A stretch of 64,000 nt of DNA from Euclidia mi (GCA_944739405.2 OX123209.2:13162217-13226216); one strand, 5' to 3'. Shown: positions 44,071-54,719, numbered from the stretch's first letter. The notes: generated by a model not told the origin, from the letters alone. Made by a program: numbers and translations.

Positions 44071-44495
44071 ATCACTCCTGCGAGTCTATGCTTGCCTGGT
44101 ACATTAGGACTACCTTTACCGCAATGTATTACTTTTCTTACTACATAAATTAGTAAATGTTCTAAATTCAAATCACACCTGCTTGTTTATATGTACCTGG
44201 TACTTTACGAGTACCTTTGCCGCAATGCATTTCTTAGATTCTTACTAAACTTACATATTTAAACCTTGAAATAAACAATAATTGTCCTACATATTACATA
44301 GATAGGTAAATAAATGCATTGAGATGAAATAACAATCAGGTCAATGGGTAAATGTGTCAAGTTCAAATCACTACAGCTGGTTTACAATTTTTATTTTTTT
44401 TAATATGAACATGTGTATTAAGTAATATAATTTATAAGAAGCTTAATGTTATCTAATCTCATACAAAAACCTTAAAAACAAATTTAGAAACTGAT
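44071..44495. other. Start of intron after the proximal exon; no feature
   Basis: AT-rich. Includes a diverged duplication: TGCCTGGTACATTAGGACTACCTTTACCGCAATG (44090-44125) resembles 44195-44228. Confidence 0.4.
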
Positions 44496-44500
44496 AATAT

Positions 44501-44989
44501 TTAGTCGTAAAATGCCTCCCCATCAATGTCATCGGGTAACGTGCCCAGAAGGCTGGCAGCATTGCCATCCAGCGTGGCTCTCTTAGCAAAGAATAAACCA
44601 GCCTTCTGGTCACGTGAGACGTCGATTAACCGTTTCGAAATTTCCCGGAATAGAGAACGAGCGCTCGGACCCCATGAGCCTAGCGTTTCCACCCCAAACG
44701 GCTCAAACACGTAATTACTTACTAAATTACTGTATTTGCGCCGTTTGAGGGTTTCCGCAGTTGCAGCAGCAGCGCCAGCATGGCCTCCCGTGCTTGGAAC
44801 GTGTGATGGCGCGAGGGTGTCTACGCCGGTTGCGTCCCACACCAAAGGCCTACCCATATTCCAAGGCAGCAATGACATACCATCAGGTCTCTTACTGTCG
44901 TCGCGTACCAAACCATTTGGTTCAAGTACAATCCGTCGTGCTCTTGTCGCGTCTGGCGTACCGTACCACACCAGACGCGACAAGAGCAC
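44501..44989 (-). pseudogene. Transposon-derived C-terminal domain (WDxTxxDTLAPSH type)
   Basis: The minus strand is open for 162 codons: LVWYGTPDATRARRIVLEPN, SKRPDGMSLLPWNMGRPLVW, DATGVDTLAPSHVPSTGGHA, then an AAAATAETLKRRKYSNL stretch, EPFGVETLGSWGPSARSLFR and GNAASLLGTLPDDIDG, ending with a stop. I recall this module at the C-terminal end of repetitive mobile-element proteins in many invertebrates. The R-P-D-G...W-D-x-T pattern loosely resembles a PD-(D/E)xK nuclease core, which is inference. An inverted partner is at 47430-47803. Confidence 0.6.
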
Positions 44990-44995
44990 GACGGA
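44932..44995. repeat. 64-bp perfect-arm palindrome
   Basis: TCCGTCGTGCTCTTGTCGCG and following bases up to GTCTGG are inverted up to 44995 (CCAGAC ... GACGGA), with a 12-nt loop. It overlaps the start of the 44501-44989 frame. Confidence 0.9.
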
Positions 44996-44999
44996 TTTA

Positions 45000-45690
45000 T
45001 ATCATTCAGATGGGCATGACGGGGAATTCTACCAGCGCTTCTGCTGCAAGATAGCCCATGGTGGCCGAGGCTATCGACGTCTTCTCCACAATGACATCGA
45101 TGCGGAGAAACACACGGCGCACCTGGTTTATTCTTCTTGCCTGGAGTATACCGGATGCATTTTATAAAAAGGTCAAATTTTAAATATTAAGCACTTGAAC
45201 AGTCATGTGTACCGTATGTGGTAAACGAGAAGCAGTTCTGCCGAGTCCGTGAACCCTATGAGGTACACGACCCCCAGTACCCCGGACTTGTCGACATAGT
45301 GTTTTCTTTGTAGGCTTGTCCAGCCCATGGCTGGAAGCGTCTGTTAATGTGTTATTATGATGAATGAACTGCCTCTCGTCTGCTGGATAAGCAAGAGCTT
45401 TTAGAGTTAGACCACAGAATATATACAAGTACTAAAGTAGTTAGACCGTGATTCACTGGGATGATCTGGTCCGGTTGTCAAACTTGCCAGTCTTGCCACA
45501 ACTGCCACAAGTGGTTTCTTCTACAAGTTCTAAAGCATAAAACATACTACTGTTCTGGAGAACTGCTGGCTCTCTCTATCTCTACTAGTATTTTATTTTT
45601 CTGTTACACTAATTATATAAGTCATTAGGTTATTATAACCTATTTTAGTGTGATTTTATACAAACGTTAATTACGATGGTTATTTTTATA
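45000..45690. other. No gene recognised
   Basis: Possibly more of the transposon of 44501-44989; no domain identified. Confidence 0.35.
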
Positions 45691-45694
45691 ATAG

Positions 45695-45995
45695 GCTAGT
45701 TGACAAAAAAAAAATTATAAGTCCGTCCTTTAGATTATTCAAAAATAAGCGATACGTATTTTTTTATTTGTAAATTAAACCAAAAATGACCAAGATACAG
45801 CTCATTAAAGTTACGTATAACGTCACGCCGTGCTGCATTTTTTAGCACTAGATGACGTCACACGTAACTTTAATGGGCTATATCTTTGTTATTTTTTATT
45901 TAATCGAAAAAAGAAAAAATATGTGTCCACTATTTTTTATAGTCTAAAATACGGACTAAATAAAATGTAATTATTTTGACCCTGGAAACTACCCT
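45695..45995. mobile_element. Foldback MITE
   Basis: Arms meet near 45840: CAGCTCATTAAAGTTACGTATAACGTCA inverted as TGACGTCACACGTAACTTTAATGGGCT, with outer homology AAGTCCGTCCTTTAGA / TCTAAAATACGGACT. Confidence 0.75.
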
Positions 45996-46029
45996 ATTCA
46001 AAACATTTTCGAAAAATGAAGGAAATTAA

Positions 46030-46275
46030 GTCCACGCCGCGTTCTGCCTGCCTGCCTGTCTGTCGCGATAAGCTTAGAAACTAGGTATCGAACGAATTTT
46101 TGAGCGAAGTCTTCACTACATAGTATAAAACAAAGTCTGTCTTCTGTCTGTATGTCCCTATGTATGCTTAAATCTTTAAAACTACGCAACGGATTTTTTT
46201 TAATAGATGTAATGTTTCAAGAGGAAGGTTTAATACATATATGACGGCATGAAGTTCGCCGGGTCAGCTAGTTAA
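46030..46275 (-). mobile_element. Helitron-like repeat
   Basis: GCCTGCCTGCCTGTCTGTCG, CTACGCAACGGATTTTTTTT and GAAGTTCGCCGGGTCAGCTAGT; the CAGCTAGT end is typical of such intronic repeats. Confidence 0.5.
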
Positions 46276-46617
46276 ATTACATATTACGAAGTTAAAGCAA
46301 TGGTGACTCCAGGATTCAGTTTTGGATTCCATATTAATTTGAACCTGGCGAAAGGTTTTATCCAGAGAGAGATACTTTGAATCAAAAAATCTCATAATTC
46401 GGATAGGAGGGGCTTAAATCCCCTAGCCTAGCGCCCTTCCTTTGGATCCGCCAATGATATGTAATGTTGTACCAAATTGTATTTAAGAAGCATTACTGCA
46501 AGATACTGTATGCAGCTCTGGCCGTTCTAGCGTCACATCTTACTTCTAGTTCACTATTCGCTAATCGGCCCAAATTTTCAACATTTAACGATGAACAGAC
46601 ATTTTACGTCTTATCAT

Positions 46618-47062
46618 CATCATCAGCTATGTTTATGTGAGCGCCGTGGATTCGAAACCTCTGAAACCCTTTTGCGTAGCAGTCTGTCGGTCTCTCCATT
46701 AGGCTATCGCTCATCCTCTTAGCGTTATCTCAGTTTCAATCTGGGGTCCGCCTACTAGTCTAACCGGATTTGACTGAATATTAGCTTTTCCACAGAGCGA
46801 CTGCCTGTCTGACCTTCGCAAACCGGAGGGATAGCGATATTCCATGGTTTAGACTAGTGTCGGTTAATTAAGAAGGTACTGACGCCCTGTAACGACTGTC
46901 AAAGATCTTCATGACAACCGGAACCGATGACTTAACGTGCTCTCCGAGGCACGGGATAAGCGATAATTAATAATTCAATACCGTCGGTCCGTCGCCGTTG
47001 AATCGAACCCGATACCCTCTGCATGGCAGTCTGTTGGTATCTCCACTTGGCTATCGCTGCCT
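46618..47062 (-). mobile_element. SINE A head piece joined to SINE C
   Basis: 46618-46712 SINE A ends with a deleted middle; 46715-47062 SINE C (GGGATAGCGATATTCCATGG, GTCAAAGATCTTCATGAC, TCCACTTGGCTATCGCTGCC). Confidence 0.7.
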
Positions 47063-47105
47063 TTGAAAATTACCTGGATTAAGAAATACTGTCTAAAGGT
47101 CTACT

Positions 47106-47310
47106 TATCTTGGAATTTGGACTGCACGGCGCAGTGGTTTAATCGGTCGTCTCGCTGTTTAAACACTACACCTGCGGTTCGATCCCAACACGAGTCACTG
47201 CAAATTGTTGTAACGAGTCTGGGTGTTGTATGTACACGTTGCTTAATTGTTTGTGAAGTTCCCCGCGACACAGAATTTATTCCAAGTGCGGCAGTTGTCT
47301 TTTGAAAAAA
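47106..47310 (+). mobile_element. SINE E, near full length
   Basis: Head CACGGCGCAGTGGTTTAATC, B-box-like GCGGTTCGATCCC, GTCTGGGTGTTGTATG and CCCCGCGACACAGAATTTATT. Confidence 0.75.
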
Positions 47311-47429
47311 GAAAAGCTAATTTATATTTAAACATACCTACTAATTGTTATTCTAACCAGATTTGAATCGAAGAAAAGAAAAATAATGTGAAGAAAAGAA
47401 GTGGATTGTAGTGAATCTACTAGGCTAGG

Positions 47430-47803
47430 TTGGGTAGGCCTTTGGTATGGGACGCAACGTGCGTCGAGACCCTCGCGCCATCACATCTTCCTAGCACAGC
47501 GGGTTGTGCGGGCGCCGCTGCTGCTACAGCGGAGACACTCAAACGGCGCAAATACGTATACCTAGTAGGGGATTAGGTATTTGAGCCGTTTAAGGTCGAA
47601 ACGTTGGGGCCATGGGGTCCAAGTGCGAGATCTCTTTTTAGAGACCTCGCAAAGAGACTGGTCGACGCCTCGCGTGACCAGAAGTGCTGAGTTGTATTTG
47701 GCCCAGAAGTTAAGTATCGCCATACAACGTGGCAATGCTGCCAGCGTTCTGGGCACGCTTCCAGTTGACGGCGATGTGGATGAATTTCATGACGCCCTCT
47801 AAA
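47430..47803 (+). pseudogene. Broken copy of the WDxTxxDTLAPSH-type transposon domain
   Basis: Conceptual translation, with frame changes, gives G-R-P-L-V-W-D-A-T, E-T-L-A-P-S-H, AGAAAATAETLKRRKY, then EPFKVETLGPWGPSARSLFR and RGNAASVLGTLPVDGDVDEF plus HDAL-stop. Opposite in orientation to 44501-44989 and closer to the form I recall at the C-terminus. It ends 97 bp before the candidate cassette exon. Confidence 0.65.
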
Positions 47804-47899
47804 TTATTTTCTTTTCGTTCTGAATATATTTATTTGTATGTTCTGTATATATATATTTCTTTGTATAGTATTTAAGACTTTGTTACTTTTTCGTTTTAG

Positions 47900-47992
47900 G
47901 TATGCAATTGATCTAGGCTATCCAATGGTTTCGTTGCCATTGCCACCTTTCTTTTTCTTTCGTCATGAAATACCGAGCAGGCAACCAAATAA
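47900..47992 (+). CDS. Chi: Candidate 93-nt cassette exon of Chip/Ldb
   Basis: Seen: a pyrimidine-rich acceptor (TACTTTTTCGTTTTAG|G, AG at 47898-47899) and a near-perfect donor (AA|GTGAGT at 47993) bound 93 nt with no stop in the required frame. It starts and ends in phase 2, so inclusion or skipping both keep the frame between either first exon and the exon at 52831. Inclusion inserts 31 codons: Arg completed from the upstream AG, then YAIDLGYPMVSLPLPPFFFF, RHEIPSRQPN and a Lys completed by the next exon. The aromatic/proline-rich insert would lie just before the dimerisation domain. I do not recognise the peptide. It sits about 100 bp downstream of transposon remnant 47430-47803, so it could be an exonised or chance sequence, but matching length, phases, openness and splice sites together are unlikely by chance. 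Confidence 0.55.
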
Positions 47993-48154
47993 GTGAGTCG
48001 GCTTGATTGAAAACCAAACCTATAAGGCTTCTTATCTTAATATTAGGTAAAGTGATTGATTAGTTGCTATGACTGACGATGTCTGTCGATTACTAATTCG
48101 AATTGAAGTATTGTTGCTGTTGTCAATTAATATAATAGCACCTTATGAAAAAAA

Positions 48155-48295
48155 GCGTCTGGCATCTGCCACGCCGCCAAGCGGCAATTTGAGTCGCAGA
48201 AAGTTTGTCTTCAAAGCGCCCATATGAAATGCGCCTCGATGTAAATATCTGAGCTCTTTGCTAAAATATTCAATTTGACAAAGCTCGTAGCAAAG
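48155..48295 (-). mobile_element. Fragment of the ATTTACRTAGAGGCGCA MITE
   Basis: CGCCGCCAAGCGGCAATTTGAG and AAATGCGCCTCGATGTAAAT are the reverse of 38970-39255. Confidence 0.65.
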
Positions 48296-48299
48296 GGGA

Positions 48300-49555
48300 A
48301 TGACCATTTTCGGTATCGCTGGATGCTTATGATCTGAGCTGTGTCACGAGTTCGTAATGTGGATAATTTTTGTTTATAATTATAATGCTGTTATAACGTA
48401 ATATGCAGTCTCACATTTGCCGGAAAACATAACAAGAATTAACAGTCGTTATATTTGGTAACGTGAATTTCCGTTAGGGAGTATTTTTGTTGTGGTAACA
48501 TTATTACACTTTTAATCGATTTTCTACATGATCACAATCGTTAAAAAAATGTTAAATGTAATTATTTTTGTAAATATGAATATTTAAAACATATATAATT
48601 TTAAAACAATGTATTAACGTATGTTTGTATTATAAAAAGTTACTTATTTTGTCATTAATTCAAAACTTAACTAAATTCGATATAGTTAGTTCTTAAAACT
48701 AACTGTATGAGATCGTACAAAACAATATTTGGTCGAAAGTCTTTTTTATAAATAATTATTAAATACTTGTGCCTTTTTCTGTATTTAAAAATCTAACAAC
48801 TTATGTTTCTCGGAACAAGTAACATCGCATACAAACTATCCAAATTCGTAATCGATTTTTAATATAAATCCTTTTTTTATATGCTGGCAACATTGTACCC
48901 CATTTGTCAAGTTTGTTTGTTTTCGTCCGTTCCTTTTTTGGATTATCAGTGTTTGTTGTTAGTATTTCTATGTGTGATTTCGTATGTTCACTATTATACT
49001 TTATTTGAGAAAAGGACTCCTACATATATTTTATTTTTTGAGACAGAGATTCCTTGTTTATACTGATTGTGATATTATCGCCATCGTAGCAAGTTCCTTG
49101 CGTCGCTGTACTATTCCCTTCAGCTGTGGCATGGAATTTGGCAGTCATTAAGGAAGTGAATGATAACATCTACACTACTCTATCAGCTTGGAATTCACCC
49201 ACTCCGGTAAGTCATATTGACTGACCGCCAGTTTGGCATTTTGACTTTTAAAGTTCACCTATCTATTTCTCTGAAACCCGGCAAATTACGAATATGATGT
49301 TTAGTTTTTATGAAACTACATATTAATACGAATCTCAAAACATTGGTTTCATCTTGGCACAGTAATATTTATACCGATACCAATTCCCTTAGTCGCTTGG
49401 TCATTCCCCTTTACTGTCATTTTTCTAGAATGGACTAGCCAAAACGGTCTTGTATATGTTTCTGTAATGTTACATTCGCAATAATACTCAAATGCTCAAG
49501 TCCAAATATTATTTTTGGAAAGAGAAGGAATATTCGTTATTAAATCCTATACCAA
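48300..49555. other. AT-rich intron, no gene recognised
   Basis: A 61-codon frame at 48881-49066 has no recognisable domain. Confidence 0.4.
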
Positions 49556-49559
49556 CCTG

Positions 49560-49700
49560 TTTGACCAGCGGCAGCGTGGTATAGTAATGCCTAATTGACT
49601 CAGCATTGTGAGTCAATGAGGCATTGGCCTACGGCTTATGTGACGTAATTTAGGAGAGACCTATGTCCAGCGGTGAACTGCAGAAGGCTGTATGATGACA
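49560..49700 (+). mobile_element. Retroposon D 3' fragment
   Basis: ACCAACCTGTTTGACCAGCG, CGTGGTATAGTAATGCC and AGACCTATGTCCAGCGGTGA ... TGATGAC. Confidence 0.6.
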
Positions 49701-50098
49701 TCTCGCTAGAATATTGCACATATTTAGTGTCGTTCCCTTGCGGTCCCCGTCAGAGCTCCGGCGTTCATCTTGCGAGATGTAGCGTAGAGCTAAGAACAAG
49801 AATAGGCTGTTAGACCAAGCCTTCGGGCGGTCTAAAACTCGAGAAAGAAAGAAAAAAGCGCAGAGCTTTTACTGTAAAGTTATCTAAAAGTGCCACGGAT
49901 TACGAAATTTACTGATGCATATTTGTATCAGGATTGCCCTGAAATCACCACGTGGTAGAATATGCTTTTGAATCTTATGTCCACGCTTGCCGTGTATCTG
50001 GTTTTTGAATATAAAATGCTATCTATGCCCTAAGATTAGATGCTAAAAATGAGCGCGTTTCTTCGAATACTACGTTCATTAAATGTGATAGACAATAA

Positions 50099-50305
50099 TC
50101 TTAATATATAAAATCCTTGCGTTACTGACTGACTGACAGACACGCTACAGCCGAAACTATTGGACGCAGGAGGCTGAAATTTGGCATTTATGTTCCTTGG
50201 GGACCGTAGGGGTGCACTAAGAAGGGATTTCCCGAAATTCCCACGGGATCGGCCAATACGGGTAAATTTATAAAAAATGCAGGCGTAGCTGCTGGCGTCC
50301 TCTAG
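50099..50305 (+). mobile_element. Helitron-like Lep1-type element, intact ends
   Basis: TCTTAATATATAAAATCCTT to GGCGTCCTCTAG, inserted between A and T, 207 bp; no duplication. Confidence 0.8.
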
Positions 50306-50589
50306 TAATTAATATAATAGATAATACTATCCTGGGCAATTCACAGTGTCATTAAATAAATATATGAGCAGAGCCTGTACACTATGGTAACCAGACAACA
50401 CAGACCAAATAATCTTTCTCATCGCACAAATATTTTTCTGGGACGGGAATCGAACCGACTACGTCCGGTTTCGAAGTAAGTGTCACCACTCTACAAACTC
50501 GGCACTTGGCAATCGGAAGAGCTTGGGGGGGAGCTTGTGAATACAAATTCGACAAGGCCAAATATGATTATATTGCTCAAAATCTAAGT

Positions 50590-50790
50590 ACTACATACAA
50601 TCAAACAAGTCGTCGCTGGAGCAGTTTGAAAGAAAATCCCTTGGCTCGCTCATAGAGTGGAGGCACACTAGAACTAGAAACTGGTTTTGTATACAAGTGC
50701 GGGTAAAGTAGCACTGGAAGCGACTATGTCTTGCTGAGCGATTCTCGCCCTTATGGTGGCCTAGCGGGAAGTTGTTCGACTGTACCTACT
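50590..50790 (+). repeat. Dispersed repeat (pair with 61480-61680)
   Basis: AGTCGTCGCTGGAGCAGTTT, CCTTGGCTCGCTCATAGAGT, AGTAGCACTGGAAGCGACTA and GGGAAGTTGTTCGACTGTAC are collinear with 61480-61680. Class unknown; no coding signature. Confidence 0.75.
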
Positions 50791-50929
50791 CGTCTTCATA
50801 TACGATGTATGTGCCTAGCTGAGCTCGTGTTTATCTACATCCACATAATATAAGGCTATTGCTATCCAACATAAAATTAATTATTTAAATCGGACCAGTA
50901 GTTCATGAGATTTTTAGCTTTAACATTTT

Positions 50930-51285
50930 TTGGGCACATGGAGAGGATGGATGACGATAGACTGACAAAAAAGATATTATATAAGGCAATTGTGAATGGG
51001 ATAGGACGAAGGGGAAGACCTGTGGACGTTCTCTGACCAGATTGGAGACATCCTAAAAAAAAGACAGGTCGGAAGTACCCTTAACAGAAGAGCACGCATG
51101 AGAAACTTGATGGGAGTGAATGAAGCAAGAAAGCTATGTCAGGATCGTTGCAAATGGCCTTCCGTAGTGGGGTAGGCAGAGGCCTACCCCTCCGGGAATC
51201 AGGATCGTTGCAATTGGCGTTCCGTAGAGGGGTAGGCAGAGGCCTACCCCTCCGGGAAACAAGCGTGAGTCTATGTATGTATTTT
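50930..51285 (+). pseudogene. LINE C-terminal fragment with tandem duplication
   Basis: GHMERMDDDRLTKKILYKAI-like coding, G-R-R-G-R-P, then RNLMGVNEARKLCQDRCKWP. The 3' end is duplicated: 51139-51198 and 51199-51258 both begin TCAGGATCGTTGCAA and contain GGGGTAGGCAGAGGCCTACCCC. Confidence 0.75.
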
Positions 51286-51294
51286 ACCACAGGA

Positions 51295-51460
51295 TGAGCT
51301 ACGCTCGCACGTTTCAATTTAACTTTCTTTCCTTGGTTTGGAATTTCGAGAAATTCCTTCGAAGTGCACCCTTATGGTCTCCAAGAAACATACATGCCAA
51401 ATTTCAACTTCATTCACCCAATAGTTATGGCTGTGCATTGTCAGTCAGTCAGTCACTTCC
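51295..51460 (-). mobile_element. Helitron-like Lep1-type element, degraded
   Basis: GAAACATACATGCCAAATTTC and CCAATAGTTATGGCTGTGCA ... TGTCAGTCAGTCAGTCA. Confidence 0.55.
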
Positions 51461-51479
51461 GCTTTGATCGCGACTTCCT

Positions 51480-51565
51480 TAAACCTTTTTTTAGTCCCAG
51501 TTCTTGTATGAGGACAAGAATGGTCGGCCCATGTCGTAGGCCTTCGGGCAGTCTGAATACTCCAT
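51480..51565 (+). mobile_element. 5S-derived SINE 3' fragment
   Basis: AGTTCTTGTATGAGGACAAGAATGGTCGGCC and GGCCTTCGGGCAGTCTGAA. Confidence 0.55.
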
Positions 51566-51589
51566 GTGATACTATAGGTACCGCTTGGT

Positions 51590-51868
51590 CAGTTAGACTT
51601 TACCAAAGAGCTCAGATATTTACATAGAGGTGCATTTCTTGTGGGCGCTCTGAAGACAAACTTTCTGTGACCCAAATTGGCGGCGGCGTGGCAGTCGCGC
51701 TGTGACAGCTGTCTCTACGAGAGCAAGAGAGACGAACGTTCCTCCTGTGTATCTCAACTACGAGAGCAAGAGAGACGGAGAACGACGCCAGCTCCGCCAA
51801 CGGTACACTTGGAATCGGCACACGAAATCCTTAAGAACTGCGCTTCTACGTGAATCTGTATTCATTGA
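51590..51868. mobile_element. MITE with ATTTACRTAGAGGCGCA inverted ends
   Basis: ATTTACATAGAGGTGCATTTC at the left; reverse of the right end is ATTCACGTAGAAGCGCAGTTC. The interior has CTACGAGAGCAAGAGAGACG twice. Confidence 0.75.
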
Positions 51869-51869
51869 C

Positions 51870-52829
51870 TATACATAAACTAAAGCCTGTTATATTGTAT
51901 TTATCAATGAATTTGTCTGCTAGAGATAGGTATACATTTGACATGAGCTCCGTACAAAATATGTCAAATACATAATTATATATAGTAGCCATATTCATCG
52001 ATAGGTAGAATATCTGAAGCTGGCGTAAGAGTACCAGTAATTTGCAACCCTGATTACTTGTAATCTTTTAAACAGTCTAAAATCCAAGTATGAATTGTTG
52101 ATATAATTTACGAAATCTCGGAAAATTATCATTGTCATATTTGTGACCATAGATTTAGGATATTTTTCGCTGACGTTAGAAGCAAGTATGACGGATATTG
52201 AACTCTGATTGAAATAATGGATCATGGAGTGGATAAATGCAATGATGCGCGTTTTCAAAAATCTTTATAATAATTTATTGATGTCTCTTTCGCAGAACGA
52301 AGAGAGTGATCTCGTTCTGTGGTCTCTACTATCTATGATATTTTACATCCATTGATAGATGATCAAAATATTGGCTGTAATTAATCATTTAGAAATTACA
52401 AAACTTGTTTTTATCACGGGTTTTCTTGAAAAGAGATTGTCTTGCATTATATAGGTAATGAAAGAATAATTTAAATATAGTGATGAAATTTTAAATAAAC
52501 CATGACAACAAAGATGTAAACCCAAGTAACGGGCTTATACTCTGCCTAATAAACCAGGTAGGGTGATGTGTGATTATCTCCTACAGGCGCGTTCGGAGCC
52601 TATTCACCAAAAACACTGCAGAGTTCTTTATTCCCCGGAGAGTTAAAGGACTCTCTGTTCTATAACTGCTCACCATTCTAAAAAAGTTGAATATTCAGCC
52701 ATAAAGCAGGACATGACTCCGCGACATTGCATTGTCAGTGTTGTCGCATCACCAACTATTTTGTCCTGCCTCTCGAATTTCGTTTTAAATGTGTTTTCTT
52801 TTTTAAATGTTTTTTCTTTTCCTATTCCA
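51870..52829. other. Intron upstream of the exon at 52831, no repeat recognised
   Basis: Unique-looking AT-rich sequence. Confidence 0.4.
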
Positions 52830-52830
52830 G

Positions 52831-52906
52831 GCGGCATGCGCCGTACTTCGGTCAGCCAGACTACAGAGTTTATGAACTAAATAAACGGTTACAACAGAGG
52901 ACAGAG
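52831..52906 (+). CDS. Chi: Chip/Ldb conserved exon, start of LDB dimerisation domain
   Basis: Seen: acceptor TTTTCCTATTCCAG|G and donor GAG|GTGAGC bound 76 nt. The first base completes the Arg codon begun by AG of either first exon. The remaining 25 codons read RHAPYFGQPDYRVYELNKRL then QQRTE, ending in phase 0. Family knowledge: this matches the entry into the LIM-domain-binding (LDB/Chip/NLI) dimerisation region, where vertebrate LDB1 has a closely similar RHTPYGNQTDYRIFELNKRL segment. Chip/LDB is a nuclear cofactor that self-associates and binds LIM-homeodomain and LMO proteins, bridging enhancers and promoters. It is preceded by about 960 bp and followed by about 1.5 kb in which I recognise no repeat. 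Confidence 0.97.
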
Positions 52907-54345
52907 GTGAGCGCCATTTTTAATTTATTAAAAAAAAAGTATGAGTAATTTGGGTTGCAAGTTACTGGTACTCTTAGTTACCCGTAGGAATCGAAGAGTA
53001 TTCTCTAAGCTTCCCAAGATCTTACAAAAAAGTAACCTCGTCCATTACTAGTGTTTTCCTTGGTAGAATGTACCTGGGTCAGATAACCCTCCAACTCGAA
53101 ACGCTATCTCGTTTTTCGATCCCTCCTTTCCCCTCCCTTAGAACAAGATTATCCAAACCAAAACGAGCCTTCTCCCTAACGGAAATCCTGAATCCGACTC
53201 TGGCTTGAATGTAAGAATGTAAAACCCACGAAGTAATTTCTGTATTAAGAGGAAACACTACGGGCGAGAGAATTGAAAAATAGGTATTTGTAAAATCTAT
53301 TGCTGTCGCGCAGCATCAAGCCTCCCCCCGCAGAGCGCGATAGAGACAACGCTACTGCTGGACCAAAAATACCTATTAAATGTACACAAAATCAACGTTT
53401 CGTATTCCCTTGATTCCTTCTCCAAAACTTAATCGATTTAACTAGTTTTTTCATATTAAATTAAAGAAAGACTTTGGCCGTGTTCCTATGTTTAAATAAT
53501 CCTTTCCTTTTTTTAAATAATCTAGCCAAATTTTTTCTTTGGATGTTTGAACACAGCGAAAAATCTGGCCATTTTTTGAGGTATTTGAAGGTTCTTATCT
53601 TTTTTAATATTCAATTTATGAGAAAAAGGAAAACATAGGGACATGCCAATCGAGGCCATACGTCTTTTGGAAAAAATAATTGCTCTACTGGCATTATCCA
53701 GGGAGAAAACAGGAGACTACGTTTGTATGGAAAAACGGCCGTTGTGTTACCTCTTAACATCTCAGAAGATTGACGTAAAAGGAGCAGTATTCGTTAACTA
53801 TTGCGTTTCGTTCGGCTAGTAAGAGCACAGAAGAACCTCTCTTTTCCATTTTGTCTACCTTTCCAATAGGATAGTAGGACCTAACAAGTGCGCGACTAAA
53901 AAGGTGAAAATCTTTGAAGAAACTGAAAGACTATGATGGTAGCCTGTATAGAATATTTCAAAACAAATCAAATACTATGATCTCTAGTTTCTAGACACGT
54001 ATTTTATTTCTAAACAGTTCAAATTTCTGTATGAATTAGTTTGTAAAGGATAGAGACGGGGTATAATAATAATAATGACGAGGAAAATTTATTATATTTT
54101 GATGAAACATACTAAATTTAAGGCATCTATGTTTATTACATACTTGTTATGGAAGAGTGTGGTCTTCTGACACAAGTATTTCGATACTTAAAAGAAGGCC
54201 TCAGAAACGTTTTTTTGTAAGAATGTTGATGAAAATAAAAGTATTAAGTATTATAAAAAAAGGAAAACATCTTGAGGCAGACTGCATGTAGGGCTTCTAA
54301 ACCCACAGCCTAAATTCGATTTCAGTATTTGCGGGACCAGGAAAT
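52907..54345. other. Intron, no repeat recognised
   Basis: Only a weak repeat G remnant near 53795-53850 (TTGCGTTTCGTTCGGCTAGT). Confidence 0.4.
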
Positions 54346-54354
54346 TACAATGCC

Positions 54355-54384
54355 GCGGGATCTCGGTATTTGCGAGATCCCGCC
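54355..54384. repeat. Small perfect hairpin
   Basis: GCGGGATCTCG / GTATTTGCG-side loop / CGAGATCCCGC; the arm equals the end of the foldback element at 54939. Confidence 0.8.
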
Positions 54385-54464
54385 GTATTGCATAGCGAGC
54401 AAACATTTAATTATTTCAAAAACATAACTCAGACCAAATTGTAAGGTATAGCTAGTACTCCTTC

Positions 54465-54690
54465 ACGGTTGGCGTAGTGGCTTAAGCGGCCGCCTCACCG
54501 CTTGACACTGCGCGGAGTGTTGTGGGTTCGATTTCCGCACGAGACAACAATTTGTGTGATCCATAAATTGTTGTTTCGAGTCTGGGTGTTCATTGTGTCC
54601 GTTGGTTGTATGTTTGTAAAGTCCCCCGCGACACAGGATTTATTCCTAGTGCGGGAGTTGTCTTTTTAAAACAAAACAAAACTAAAAAAA
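54465..54690 (+). mobile_element. SINE E, full length
   Basis: CACGGTTGGCGTAGTGGCTTA (A-box region), GTGGGTTCGATTTCC (B-box), TGTTGTTTCGAGTCTGGGTG and CCCCGCGACACAGGATTTAT, then an A-rich end. Confidence 0.8.
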
Positions 54691-54719
54691 AACTCCTTCT
54701 CTTCGTATAAGTGTATCCA

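Noticed and set aside
44736..45167. Plus-strand frame of 143 codons
   Set aside because: It is the shadow of the minus-strand transposon domain at 44501-44989 and runs through the palindrome.
48881..49066. 61-codon hydrophobic plus-strand frame
   Set aside because: Low-complexity AT-rich translation (Phe/Tyr/Leu), no homology recognised.
52907..52948. Extension of the exon at 52831 past its donor to a stop
   Set aside because: The reading continues only through intron sequence; GAG|GTGAGC and the next conserved exon in phase 0 show splicing at 52906.
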